This document shows, piece after piece, positions 5,909-12,599 of a stretch of 20,653 nt of DNA. The DNA comes from a virus: the IMG/VR virus record IMGVR_UViG_3300035130_000011, positions 1 to 20,653 of that record, one strand, 5' to 3'. Made by a program: the position numbers and the translations under genes. The notes under the pieces were generated by a model, which did not search any database, was not told where the DNA came from, and saw nothing but the letters and a program-made list of their open reading frames with translations. Position 1 is the stretch's first letter. Each line of letters opens with the position of its first letter.

Positions 5909-6700
5909 ATGCCAAATCCGAGATCTGGTGAAAACCGCGACGACTGGCTGGAACGGTGTATGGCCGATCCTGAGCAGCGCGCGTCTTTTCCTGACAGTGA
6001 TCAGCGCTACGCGGTGCGCGTTTCCAAGTGGGATGAAAAGTCTATGCACTACAAATCCATTCCGTTCGAACTGAAGCGAGAGCCTGATCAAGACGGGACT
6101 ATTGAGGGGTACGCCAGCATTTTCGATGTTGTTGACAGCGGCATGGACGTTGTTGCCCCTGGGGCGTTTCGTAAGTCAATCGGCAGCGGTCGCAAGGTTC
6201 GGATGCTTTGGCAACACGATCTTGGCGAGCCTATTGGCGTATGGGATGAGCTTCGCGAGGATGACCGTGGTCTGTATGTAAAAGGCCGCATCTCCAAGGA
6301 GGTTCGGCGCGGTGCAGAGGCCATGGCGCTTTTCCGCATGGGGGCAATGGATAGCCTTAGCATTGGATACCGAACCATCTCAGCAGAGCCTGAAGGCGGC
6401 GGCAGGGTGCGGAAAATTACAGAGGCGGAGCTTTGGGAGGTCTCAGCAGTAACCATCCCAATGAATGAACACGCCATTGCGTCGGTTAAATCAATCGACT
6501 GGAACAACAAACGAGATATTGAGGCTGGACTACGTGACGTGTTCGGCCTCTCTCAAGACGAAGCCAAAGCGTTTATTGCGGATGGCTTCGGTGGACTTGC
6601 TGCGAAACGTGACGTGGACAAGCAAGGTCTGGAACCGGAGGCGGTTAAATCGCTTCTCGACCAAATCGGACAGCTTACAAGGAGCATTCAAAATGTCTGA
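5909..6700 (+). CDS. prohead protease, HK97 gp4 type (U35/S78), with N-terminal extra domain
   Basis: This serine protease trims the capsid delta domain and itself during maturation. ATG 5909 follows GAGG (5900-5903) and lies downstream of P1; upstream in-frame starts would lie before the promoter. Residues 1-42 (opening MPNPRSGENRDDWLERCMAD, ending DSDQRYAVRVSKW) match a short motif often attached to phage head proteins, GE-x-x-DDF-x-x-RCM then FPD-x-x-QR-x-AV-x-x-W. The protease domain runs from about 50 to 190: GYASIFDVVDSGMD, H103 in LWQHDLGEPIG, S151 in MDSLSIGYR, and E174/E177 in EAELWEVSAVTIP, the expected catalytic positions. The 263-residue length is slightly above the family's usual size. 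It overlaps the capsid gene by 8 bases. Confidence 0.92.
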   Translation: MPNPRSGENRDDWLERCMADPEQRASFPDSDQRYAVRVSKWDEKSMHYKSIPFELKREPDQDGTIEGYASIFDVVDSGMDVVAPGAFRKSIGSGRKVRMLWQHDLGEPIGVWDELREDDRGLYVKGRISKEVRRGAEAMALFRMGAMDSLSIGYRTISAEPEGGGRVRKITEAELWEVSAVTIPMNEHAIASVKSIDWNNKRDIEAGLRDVFGLSQDEAKAFIADGFGGLAAKRDVDKQGLEPEAVKSLLDQIGQLTRSIQNV

Positions 6701-7991
6701 ACATGATCCCGACCTGCAACAGGTCACAAAATCCGTCGCTGCACTGAATAAGGTGTGGGAAGAGCGCAAGGCCGCAGACGCCGAGATGGCAGAAGAGGTC
6801 AAGAAATTCGGCCAGGAGCTGCCGGAAACCAAGGCTAAGATCGATAAGATGGAAGCCGATATGGAGCGCTTCCAGAAGATTGCAGACGAGGCTGTGCTTG
6901 CAGCAAAGCGGCGCGCCAATGTTGCAACCGATGCGGACGGAAATGAGGTTGATCTGGACGCAAAGGCCCTGAAGTGGGCAAAGTCCATTCGTCTCGACCG
7001 CCACGTCGATAACTTCGATGCAGAAGGTATGGCGCAATACAAGGCTGCGTTTAATAGCTTTCTCCGCAACGATGAGCGCAAGCTGAGCGGTGATGAAATC
7101 AAAGCGCTGTCTGTCGGCTCTGATCCTGATGGCGGCTACACCGTCCACCCGGATATGTCTGGCCGCGTTGTCACCAAGGTCTTCGAGACGTCCCCCATGC
7201 GCGCGTATGCTTCCATTCAGTCCATCTCTACAGATGCACTTGAGAACCTGTATGACGACAATGAAGCGACCGTAGGCTGGGTTGGCGAAACCGCATCGCG
7301 TCCGTCCACTGACACGCCTGAGATCGGCAAGTGGCGCATTCCTGTGCATGAGCTGTACGCAAACCCTGCGGCCACTCAGAAGATCCTGGATGATTCCGAG
7401 ATCGACATGGAGGCTTGGCTGGCAATGAAGGTTGCCGACAAGTTCGCTCGTGAGGAAAGCGCACAGTTTGTTGCTGGAGATGGCATCAACAAGCCGCGTG
7501 GCTTCCTTGATTACCCTGACGGCACTGATCTGCGCACCAGTATCGAACGCTTCAACACTGGCGTTAACGGTGATTATGCTGCGGCCCCTAATGGTGGAGA
7601 TGTTCTGATCAATGCACTGTACGGCCTCAAAGCACAGTACCGGGCAAATGCGACTTGGTTTATGAACCGCGCAACCACTAAGCTGACCCGTAAGTTGAAG
7701 GACAGTGACGGTGCCTATCTGTGGTCCCCTGGCATTGCCGCAGGTCAACCTGCAACGCTGCTGGGTTATCCTGTTGCCGCGTTTGAGGACATGCCTGATC
7801 CCGCGACTGGGTCTCTGTCTGTGGCGGTCGGTGACATGCGCACCGCCTACCAAATCGTTGACCGTATCGGAATCCGCGTTCTGCGCGATCCGTACACCAA
7901 CAAGCCCTACGTCCATTTCTACACCACCAAGCGCGTCGGCGGTGACGTGATTAATGGCGAGGCGCTTAAATTGGTTGAGTTCAGCGCATAA
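6693..7991 (+). CDS. major capsid protein, HK97 gp5-like
   Basis: This is the 432-residue shell subunit. AAGGAG (6679-6684) lies 8 bases before ATG 6693, which sets the start inside the end of the protease gene. Residues 1 to about 115 are charged and coiled-coil-like (for example ELPETKAKIDKMEADMERFQ), the scaffolding delta domain removed by the protease. The mature part probably begins around ALSVGSDPDGGYTVHPDMSG, and carries family signatures KWRIPVHELYANPAATQKIL, AQFVAGDGINKPRGFL, FMNRATTKLTRKLKD and the C-terminal DRIGIRVLRDPYTNKPYVHF. Whether it makes the HK97 Lys-Asn crosslink cannot be told from sequence alone. A stable hairpin follows the stop. Confidence 0.95.
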   Translation: MSEHDPDLQQVTKSVAALNKVWEERKAADAEMAEEVKKFGQELPETKAKIDKMEADMERFQKIADEAVLAAKRRANVATDADGNEVDLDAKALKWAKSIRLDRHVDNFDAEGMAQYKAAFNSFLRNDERKLSGDEIKALSVGSDPDGGYTVHPDMSGRVVTKVFETSPMRAYASIQSISTDALENLYDDNEATVGWVGETASRPSTDTPEIGKWRIPVHELYANPAATQKILDDSEIDMEAWLAMKVADKFAREESAQFVAGDGINKPRGFLDYPDGTDLRTSIERFNTGVNGDYAAAPNGGDVLINALYGLKAQYRANATWFMNRATTKLTRKLKDSDGAYLWSPGIAAGQPATLLGYPVAAFEDMPDPATGSLSVAVGDMRTAYQIVDRIGIRVLRDPYTNKPYVHFYTTKRVGGDVINGEALKLVEFSA

Positions 7992-7998
7992 CAAACCG

Positions 7999-8019
7999 GC
8001 GGGGCTGTAGCGGCCCCGC
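7999..8019 (+). terminator. hairpin after major capsid gene
   Basis: GCGGGGC and GCCCCGC form a perfect 7-bp stem around a 7-base loop, 8 bases after the capsid stop. Only TTCACCC follows, without a U tract, so it is more likely a partial terminator or an mRNA 3' stabiliser than a strong stop. Confidence 0.6.
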
Positions 8020-8058
8020 TTCACCCAAACGCAGTAGAGAGCTAAAGGAGCTAGAAAC

Positions 8059-8502
8059 ATGCGCGATATGCTACACAACAAACAGGTCGTTGACCTCGGA
8101 ACGCTTACCCTTTCCGGAACCACTCCGGCGACTTCCGCATATGTGGATCTGAAAGGCTATGATGCCTGCACGATCATCGTGCGCAACAACACCATCACTG
8201 ACGCCGGTACCGCAGCCGGTTTTACCGTGACGCTACAGGAAAGTGCAGACACCACTGGTGCAGGCGCTGGCACTGTGGCTACCACTGACACCCCTAACGG
8301 CACCAATACTGTGACCGTGACAAGCGACACTGCTGATGACAGCGTTGCTGGTGGCATGGGCTATATCGGTGATGATCGATATGTTGGTGTTTCCGCAGTT
8401 GGCACCACTGGCACTGATGCTGACATCACCATCCTTGCCGTACTCAACAAGCCGCACAAGGCAAAGACTACTCTGGTCGGAACCAAGGTTGCGCGTACCT
8501 GA
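8059..8502 (+). CDS. probable capsid decoration/stabilisation protein
   Basis: AAAGGAG (8044-8050) lies 8 bases before the ATG. The 147-residue product is beta-rich and heavy in Thr, Ala and Gly (AGTAAGFTVTLQESADTTGA, YIGDDRYVGVSAVG, ILAVLNKPHKAKTT). It lies directly after the major capsid gene, between two hairpins. Small Thr/Gly-rich proteins with VTLQES and GYIG-x-x-RYV in this position are common in HK97-like phages and are usually taken to be head decoration proteins. The role is inferred from position and composition. It is a strong candidate for an abundant virion protein. Confidence 0.65.
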   Translation: MRDMLHNKQVVDLGTLTLSGTTPATSAYVDLKGYDACTIIVRNNTITDAGTAAGFTVTLQESADTTGAGAGTVATTDTPNGTNTVTVTSDTADDSVAGGMGYIGDDRYVGVSAVGTTGTDADITILAVLNKPHKAKTTLVGTKVART

Positions 8503-8510
8503 TCTTAGCG

Positions 8511-8535
8511 AGGGGCTGGGAAACTGGCCCCTTTC
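8511..8535 (+). terminator. hairpin with GAAA tetraloop after decoration gene
   Basis: AGGGGC (8511-8516) pairs with GCCCCT (8527-8532); TGG and CTG extend the stem with two wobble pairs, closing a GAAA loop (8520-8523). TTTC follows. It sits 8 bases after the stop and may partly end transcription or protect the capsid/decoration mRNA. Confidence 0.6.
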
Positions 8536-8554
8536 ATAAGAACAGGAGGCAGTC

Positions 8555-8776
8555 ATGAAATACGCCAAGATCACCAAGCCTGAAGGCTTCACCTGCTGCC
8601 CAGATGGCCACACCAGAACCACATTCAACAAGGGAGAGACCGTCTCTGGCAGGGTTGCTGAGTGGGCACTACAGGAGCGCGCTGCATCTGCTGTCTTTGA
8701 CCCGCGCGAAAAGACCAAGGTTGAATCTCCGCCTGAGACCAAGGCCAAGCGTAAGAAGAAGGTTGAAACCAAATGA
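8555..8776 (+). CDS. small basic protein, 73 aa, hypothetical
   Basis: AGGAGG sits 7 bases before ATG 8555. The N-terminal half (MKYAKITKPEGFTCCPDGHT, VSGRVAEWALQERAASAVFD) looks folded and has adjacent cysteines; the C-terminus from about residue 50 is a highly basic tail of Lys, Arg, Glu and Pro (KAKRKKKVETK). Small proteins with a V-x-G-x-VAEWAL segment occur between capsid and connector genes in related phages, but I know of no assigned function. The tail could touch DNA or the capsid interior; this is inference. Its stop overlaps the next gene as ATGA. Confidence 0.7.
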   Translation: MKYAKITKPEGFTCCPDGHTRTTFNKGETVSGRVAEWALQERAASAVFDPREKTKVESPPETKAKRKKKVETK

Positions 8777-9453
8777 GCCTTCTCCCGCCGCGTGATCTGT
8801 ATCAATACCGTGGGCACGTTCAAAGCACGGCACCAGCCGCAGAGCCTGTGACCGTCACAGAGCTTCGTGATTACCTGCGCGAGACAGCTACAGGGCTTCC
8901 TGACAGCGTTGCGGAGGATCTTATCGCAGAAGCGCGTGAGATGATTGAGAATAACACCGGGCTGGCACTCATCACGCAGGAGTGGACGCTTGCGCTTGAT
9001 CACTGGCCCAATGGAGCGTCGGAACCGTGGTGGGATGGTGTTCAGCAGGGGGCTATCTCAGAGCTATACAGCGGGCGCTATGCGCGCAGCTTGGACCTTC
9101 CGAGATACCCGCTGCAAGCAGTCGATAGCGTTACCGTCTATGACGAGGCGAGTAACTCAACCAGCGTGACGGTCTCGACCGTGTTTGATGTTGACACGTA
9201 CCGGACGCCTGGACGGATTACATTGAAGTCTGGGCAAACGTGGCCTGTGGCTTTGCGCGCTCAGAATGCCATCATTGTCGTGTATACGTCTGGGTATGGC
9301 GATGCATCTACTGACGTTCCTGCGGCGTTGCGGCGGGCAGTGAAGCAAGTAGCCGCGTATCTGTACACCCATCGCGGCGATGAGTGCGATATGGGAGATG
9401 CGCTGGCACAGGCTGGTAGCATCCTCGATCAATATATGGTGCGCAGGGTATGA
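8773..9453 (+). CDS. head-tail connector, HK97 gp6-like
   Basis: The predicted role is the adaptor ring that attaches to the portal after packaging. The 226-residue protein has a helical front half including VTVTELRDYLRE and LIAEAREMIENNTGLALITQEWTL, then PLQAVDSVTVYD, ITLKSGQTWP and IIVVYTSGYGD, and a helical C-terminus (ALRRAVKQVAAYLYTHR). This order is characteristic of the phage head-tail connector (gp6-like) family. Start ATG overlaps the previous TGA (ATGA). It is followed by two genes that are not standard members of the connector block. Confidence 0.85.
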   Translation: MSLLPPRDLYQYRGHVQSTAPAAEPVTVTELRDYLRETATGLPDSVAEDLIAEAREMIENNTGLALITQEWTLALDHWPNGASEPWWDGVQQGAISELYSGRYARSLDLPRYPLQAVDSVTVYDEASNSTSVTVSTVFDVDTYRTPGRITLKSGQTWPVALRAQNAIIVVYTSGYGDASTDVPAALRRAVKQVAAYLYTHRGDECDMGDALAQAGSILDQYMVRRV

Positions 9454-9806
9454 TCACAGGGAACATTGAAATCAACTCTGACACTTGGACGGAGATTGCT
9501 GGCGGCGCTTCTAGATTGCAGTTCTCTGCAAAGGGGGCAAGCGGTGTTTTGCTAACTTTCACCGAGAACGAGGTTCCTCCGGATAGCTTTGCCGGATGCC
9601 ATCGTTTTGGATCATGGCCTAATGGGTTTGACTTCGATCAGTCTGGATATCCAGATGGTCAACGTATCTGGGCTAAGTCGATTGCGCCTGTAGATGAGCT
9701 TTGCATCACACGCGATACAAACTTCCACTTCCTCTTCATCCCGGACGGTTCTGATAGCTTGATCACATCTGATGGAGACACATTCAAGGTGCTAGGCGAT
9801 GGCTGA
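9450..9806 (+). CDS. hypothetical beta-rich protein, 118 aa
   Basis: ATG 9450 overlaps the connector stop (ATGA). The product starts MITGNIEINSDTWTEIAGGA and is dominated by short predicted strands, with an aromatic, Pro/Gly-rich middle (FGSWPNGFDFDQSGYPDG) and LCITRDTNFHFLFIPDGSD. The plan resembles small beta-barrel virion accessory proteins. It overlaps the next gene by 8 bases, so the two are probably translated as a pair. The pair separates connector and head-closure genes that are often adjacent. Family not recognised. Confidence 0.7.
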   Translation: MITGNIEINSDTWTEIAGGASRLQFSAKGASGVLLTFTENEVPPDSFAGCHRFGSWPNGFDFDQSGYPDGQRIWAKSIAPVDELCITRDTNFHFLFIPDGSDSLITSDGDTFKVLGDG

Positions 9807-10347
9807 TTACAATTCCTCATACACGGGCGCGCAGATTGATGATGGCGTAGGACGTGCAATTGTACGAAATTTTGGTTGGCAGGATTTCCAAGATACAGCA
9901 ACGCCTGGAACCCCAATCCCACTGACGGCTGCGAATACTTGGTATGACCTGACAAACGATGCCAATGGCGCGCTAACAAGCACACAATACAAGGTCGCCA
10001 CCCATGGAACGATCTGGGATTCAAGCACAAACACAATTGACTTCTCGACGCTTGCCATTGGTGACACTGTTAGGTTCCGCACGGACGTGTCATTCGTAAC
10101 AAGTGGTGCAAATCATTTGGTCGAGACGCGATTTGTCTTCGGTCCTAGCTTCAACTTTAGCATCCCTTTCGATGGAATCGAGGTTAAGTCCGCAACGACC
10201 AAGAGGCGTATCAGGTATTGGTCCTTCACGATCAAAAACGCGGATACAAGGGATAACCCCGGTAAGTTTCAGGCGCGGTCAGATGCTACCGGTGATAGCG
10301 TCTTTGTAGGCGGATGGCAGATTGAAACGCAGGTGTTTGTGCCGTGA
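9799..10347 (+). CDS. putative virion fibre-like protein, 182 aa
   Basis: The start MADYNSSYTGAQIDDGVGRA contains the SYTGAQID-x-x-V motif found at the N-termini of many phage fibre and appendage proteins, where it links to the particle. The rest reads as a jelly-roll-type beta domain: PIPLTAANTWYDLTNDANGA, IDFSTLAIGDTVRFRTDVSF and WQIETQVFVP at the C-terminus. A place among the head-tail joining genes, not the tail-fibre block, suggests a head or neck fibre. That role is inferred from motif and position; a neck whisker or another virion accessory protein is possible. Overlaps both neighbours. Confidence 0.6.
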   Translation: MADYNSSYTGAQIDDGVGRAIVRNFGWQDFQDTATPGTPIPLTAANTWYDLTNDANGALTSTQYKVATHGTIWDSSTNTIDFSTLAIGDTVRFRTDVSFVTSGANHLVETRFVFGPSFNFSIPFDGIEVKSATTKRRIRYWSFTIKNADTRDNPGKFQARSDATGDSVFVGGWQIETQVFVP

Positions 10348-10691
10348 AGAACTGCTGTAAATATACTGCCGGAATGCTGAAGGAGCCTGTGGAATTCCAA
10401 GAGCGCACTCGCACACCTGACGGCGCGGGTGGCTATACGGAAAGCTGGGCAGCTGTGACCGGAGCGCCTACGCGGGCATATGTCCGGCAGTTGTCCAGCG
10501 GCGAACAGTGGGCCAGCCAGCGCACTGAGGGCCGCTCAACGCATATGATTGTGGTCCGCTACTCAGATGCGATTGATGAGACCATGCGCGCGGTAATCCG
10601 TGGGCGTGAGTATAACCTAGAGCCGCCGAACAATGTTGAGCTGAATGACCGCTGGCTTGAGATCAAGGCACGTCTCGGGGTGGCTGTTTAG
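10344..10691 (+). CDS. head closure / head-tail adaptor protein
   Basis: Predicted to seal the connector after DNA filling. The 115-residue protein has the family pattern AGMLKEPVEFQERTRTPDG, GGYTESWAAVTGAPTRAYVR, QLSSGEQ and a C-terminal REYNLEPPNNVEL. GTG 10344 (overlapping the previous TGA as GTGA) is chosen; it adds an N-terminal CCKYTAG segment that similar proteins also have, whereas ATG 10374 would remove it. It belongs to the block gp6-like connector, adaptor, gp10-like, tail terminator. Confidence 0.85.
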   Translation: MKNCCKYTAGMLKEPVEFQERTRTPDGAGGYTESWAAVTGAPTRAYVRQLSSGEQWASQRTEGRSTHMIVVRYSDAIDETMRAVIRGREYNLEPPNNVELNDRWLEIKARLGVAV

Positions 10692-11126
10692 ATGGTAACG
10701 ATCACTCTGAGCGGCGGGAAAGAGCTACAGGCTGCGTTGCAGAATATGCAGGGGCAGCTTGCGTCGGAAGTCAGCAAGGCAGTAACGGGAACCGCACTTG
10801 AGCTGCGTGGTGACGTGATCAAGCGTATCAATCGAGGCCCAGCATCTGGTCGCGTATATCAGAAATACAATCCCCGCAGAACGCATCAAGCATCTGCGCC
10901 AGGACAAGCTCCCGCATCAGATACTGGGCGTCTCGCAAACAGCATTTTCTTTGATACCAGAGGCCCACTCACGGCAGTTGTTGGTTCAAATGTTGTCTAT
11001 GCACTATACCTAGAATACGGGACTACTCGAATGGCAGCGAGGCCGTTCTTCAGGCCAGCTGTTGAGGCCATAAGGCCAAAGCTACAGAGCAGACTTGAGG
11101 CCGCTGTGAGAAAGGCGACGCAATGA
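10692..11126 (+). CDS. HK97 gp10-like tail completion protein
   Basis: The 144-residue product carries the HK97 gp10 family features: a helical N-terminus (LQAALQNMQGQL), an Arg/Pro-rich middle (RRTHQASAPGQAPASDTGRL), and VVYALYLEYGTTRMAARPFF followed by a C-terminal helix. The YA-x-x-LEYGT-x-x-M-x-x-RPFF segment is the diagnostic one. The ATG directly abuts the previous TAG, with GGGGTGG upstream; the end overlaps the next gene as ATGA. The family takes part in head-tail joining or tail completion. Confidence 0.88.
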   Translation: MVTITLSGGKELQAALQNMQGQLASEVSKAVTGTALELRGDVIKRINRGPASGRVYQKYNPRRTHQASAPGQAPASDTGRLANSIFFDTRGPLTAVVGSNVVYALYLEYGTTRMAARPFFRPAVEAIRPKLQSRLEAAVRKATQ

Positions 11127-11542
11127 AGTTAGCAGCAGTACAGCAAGGCGTATATGACAGGCTGAGCGGCGTTACAGCCATCACAGACGCCGTTACCGGG
11201 ATCTACACCAGCGTTCCGCAATCACCAGAGAGCGAGGACGCCAGCTCTTTCCCATACATCACCATTGGGCCTGTTTCAGTTACGCCTGATGATACTAAGA
11301 CGGACGATGGGTCGCAGGCGTTAGTTGATGTGCATATCTGGTCACGGTCAACATCTGCGCTGACGTGGCGGGCAATCGCTGACGATGTGTACGACGCATT
11401 GCAGAAGTACGATGCGCTCACTGTCACTGGCGCTGACGTTATCGATTGCCGGTTCGACAGCAGCGCGGAGTTCGACGACCCGGACGGTGTGACAAAGCAT
11501 CAAATCGGAACATATCGGATCAGCTATCGCTTTGCAGAGTGA
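11123..11542 (+). CDS. tail terminator-like protein (DUF3168)
   Basis: Predicted to cap the tail tube at the head-proximal end. The 139 residues fit the DUF3168 family: an N-terminal helix (AVQQGVYDRLSGVTAITDAV), IYTSVPQS, SFPYITIGP, ALVDVHIWSRS, a central helix (WRAIADDVYDALQ) and a final strand IGTYRISYRF. This gene type normally lies just before the tail tube, as here. Its stop is followed by one of the few real intergenic gaps in the window, holding promoter P2. Confidence 0.88.
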   Translation: MKLAAVQQGVYDRLSGVTAITDAVTGIYTSVPQSPESEDASSFPYITIGPVSVTPDDTKTDDGSQALVDVHIWSRSTSALTWRAIADDVYDALQKYDALTVTGADVIDCRFDSSAEFDDPDGVTKHQIGTYRISYRFAE

Positions 11543-11546
11543 CGCT

Positions 11547-11574
11547 TTGCAACTTTGCTAATCGGTGGTATGTT
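11547..11574 (+). promoter_or_regulatory. promoter P2 for tail tube and tail genes
   Basis: TTGCAA (11547-11552), a 16-base spacer and TATGTT (11569-11574) with TG one base upstream. The -35 region CTTTGCAACTTT is identical to that of P1. Transcription would begin near 11581, about 20 bases before the tail tube ATG. Inverted TGCTAAT/ATTAGCA arms (11556-11562 and 11583-11589) flank the -10. Confidence 0.6.
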
Positions 11575-11575
11575 G

Positions 11576-11583
11576 TTTGCAAA
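11576..11583 (+). promoter_or_regulatory. operator-like TTTGCAAA palindrome at P2
   Basis: The 8-bp palindrome TTTGCAAA covers the expected transcription start of P2, as the same 8 bp does near P1. A 9-bp direct repeat CGCTTTGCA (11528-11536 and 11543-11551) adds further TTTGCA boxes on the upstream side. Confidence 0.45.
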
Positions 11584-11601
11584 TTAGCATAGGAGGCCAT
11601 A

Positions 11602-12000
11602 ATGGCTGCTCAAAAAGGTCGCGACCTACTCGTGTTGAAGAACGCAACGGCCATTGCTGGCCTTCGTGAAACGTCAGTTGCCGTTGATGGTTCCCCCATC
11701 GATATCACCAACAAAGGCGACAGCGGATATCGAACACTCGCCAGCTTTTCTGGGTCGGAAAGCATCGATATCACAGGGTCTGGCGTTTGGGAGGACGATG
11801 TGATGCGCGCAATTGCATTCTCAGGTACCGGCACCACAAAGCTCCTTACGGATATCACATTGGCATGGGGTGATGGCGCAACGCTTTCCGGTGACTTCTA
11901 TCTTGCGAGCTGGACAAGCGCTGGCAACCACGATGGTGAAGAGACCTATGACACGACACTACAATCGTCCGGGGCCTGGACGTACACGGCAGCCGTGTAA
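11602..12000 (+). CDS. major tail (tube) protein
   Basis: The 132-residue protein should polymerise into the tail tube. Its plan, MAAQKGRDLLVLKNATAIAG, SPIDITNKGDSGYRTLASFS, IDITGSGVWEDD and LSGDFYLASWTSAGNHDGEE, is that of the TP901-1-type tail tube family. AGGAGG (11591-11596) lies 5 bases before the ATG, and a dedicated promoter precedes it, matching the large copy number needed. Followed by the chaperone genes and tape measure, the canonical order. Confidence 0.9.
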   Translation: MAAQKGRDLLVLKNATAIAGLRETSVAVDGSPIDITNKGDSGYRTLASFSGSESIDITGSGVWEDDVMRAIAFSGTGTTKLLTDITLAWGDGATLSGDFYLASWTSAGNHDGEETYDTTLQSSGAWTYTAAV

Positions 12001-12009
12001 GGTGGCGGA

Positions 12010-12381
12010 ATGAGCAAAATTATCAGTGTTGAATACGACGGAAAAGAATACACCATCAACGAAAATGAGGTGTTTTCGGTTTGTGATGCAATTGAGGACG
12101 TTCTAACTCTTGGCGAAATGGCCGAGATGATGAAGGACAGCCGCAAGATCCGTTTCGCAAGGCTGGCTGCGGCGTACGCAGTTCTTCTACGTGAGGTTGG
12201 TGCTCCTGTTGATACGAAGAAGATCCACAGTGAGTTTAGGTCTGCTCTTACCAGTGATGCGCGAAATGGCGTGATCAAGGCACAAGAGGCTCTTGCCGGA
12301 CTGATCAATATCCTAATGGATGGTGCAGATCCTTCTGAGGAGGATAAGGATCAGGGAAACTCAGGGAAGGCCGCTTCGTAA
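12010..12381 (+). CDS. tail assembly chaperone, G-like
   Basis: The 123-residue protein lies between tail tube and tape measure, the fixed place of the lambda G-type chaperone, which coats the tape measure during assembly. It opens ISVEYDGKEYTINENEVFS, has a helical core (LGEMAEMMKDSRKIRFARLA, KAQEALAGLINILMDGA) and an acidic, low-complexity end (DPSEEDKDQGNSGKAAS) typical of the point where a frameshift occurs. A slippery heptamer GGGAAAC lies 19 bases before the TAA. Most ribosomes would end here; a minority would continue into the -1 frame. Confidence 0.82.
   Translation: MSKIISVEYDGKEYTINENEVFSVCDAIEDVLTLGEMAEMMKDSRKIRFARLAAAYAVLLREVGAPVDTKKIHSEFRSALTSDARNGVIKAQEALAGLINILMDGADPSEEDKDQGNSGKAAS
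12354..12360 (+). other. -1 ribosomal frameshift site GGGAAAC
   Basis: The zero-frame codons are G GGA AAC, a canonical X-XXY-YYZ slippery site (compare lambda G/GT GGGAAAG). The -1 frame is open from 12348 to 12599. Slippage joins 117 residues of the G-like protein to 79 from the -1 frame. Confidence 0.8.
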
Positions 12382-12599
12382 AGGGGCTGTATCAAGCAGC
12401 AGTTCTGCACATGGGAATTGCCCCATCAGAGTTCTGGAAGATGAGGCCGCGTCATTTCTGGTATCTTGTTGCGGACAAGGCATCGCAGGCCGACAAGTTG
12501 AAGCCAAATGCCATCACTGGCAAAGACGCAAAGAGGCTCCGCAAGATGATGGATGCGCACAATCTGAGGGTCCAAAAGGAGCGGGCTAACAATGGCTGA
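12360..12599 (+). CDS. T extension of the G-T tail chaperone (expressed by -1 frameshift)
   Basis: This -1 frame is read after slipping at 12354-12360 and gives a fusion of about 196 residues. The extension reads KGLYQAAVLHMGIAPSEFWK and then RPRHFWYLVADKA, the pattern of T domains of siphovirus chaperones (a short helix, then M-x-PSEFW). An ATG at 12411 could only make a 62-residue fragment that would lack the conserved GLYQAAVLH, so separate initiation is unlikely. The T part is expected to recruit tail tube subunits to the tape measure. Its end overlaps the tape measure ATG by 8 bases. Confidence 0.8.
   Translation, partial: LREGRFVKGLYQAAVLHMGIAPSEFWKMRPRHFWYLVADKASQADKLKPNAITGKDAKRLRKMMDAHNLRVQKERANNG

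Noticed and set aside
6465-6692. Upstream extension of the capsid frame.
   Set aside because: It lies within the protease gene, reads as out-of-frame protease, and AAGGAG fixes the start at 6693.
6675-8123. Long open frame on the minus strand opposite the capsid gene (482 codons).
   Set aside because: It is an antisense shadow of a well-supported major capsid gene and matches no protein type I know; GC-skewed codon use in the capsid gene explains its openness.
8233-9003. Minus-strand frame of 256 codons across decoration and connector genes.
   Set aside because: Antisense to several confirmed genes, crosses their boundaries and a hairpin, and its composition is shadow-like.
12411-12599. Independent 62-aa gene after the G chaperone.
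   Set aside because: Conserved T-domain residues extend upstream of its ATG and a correctly phased slippery site is present, so it is treated as a frameshift extension.
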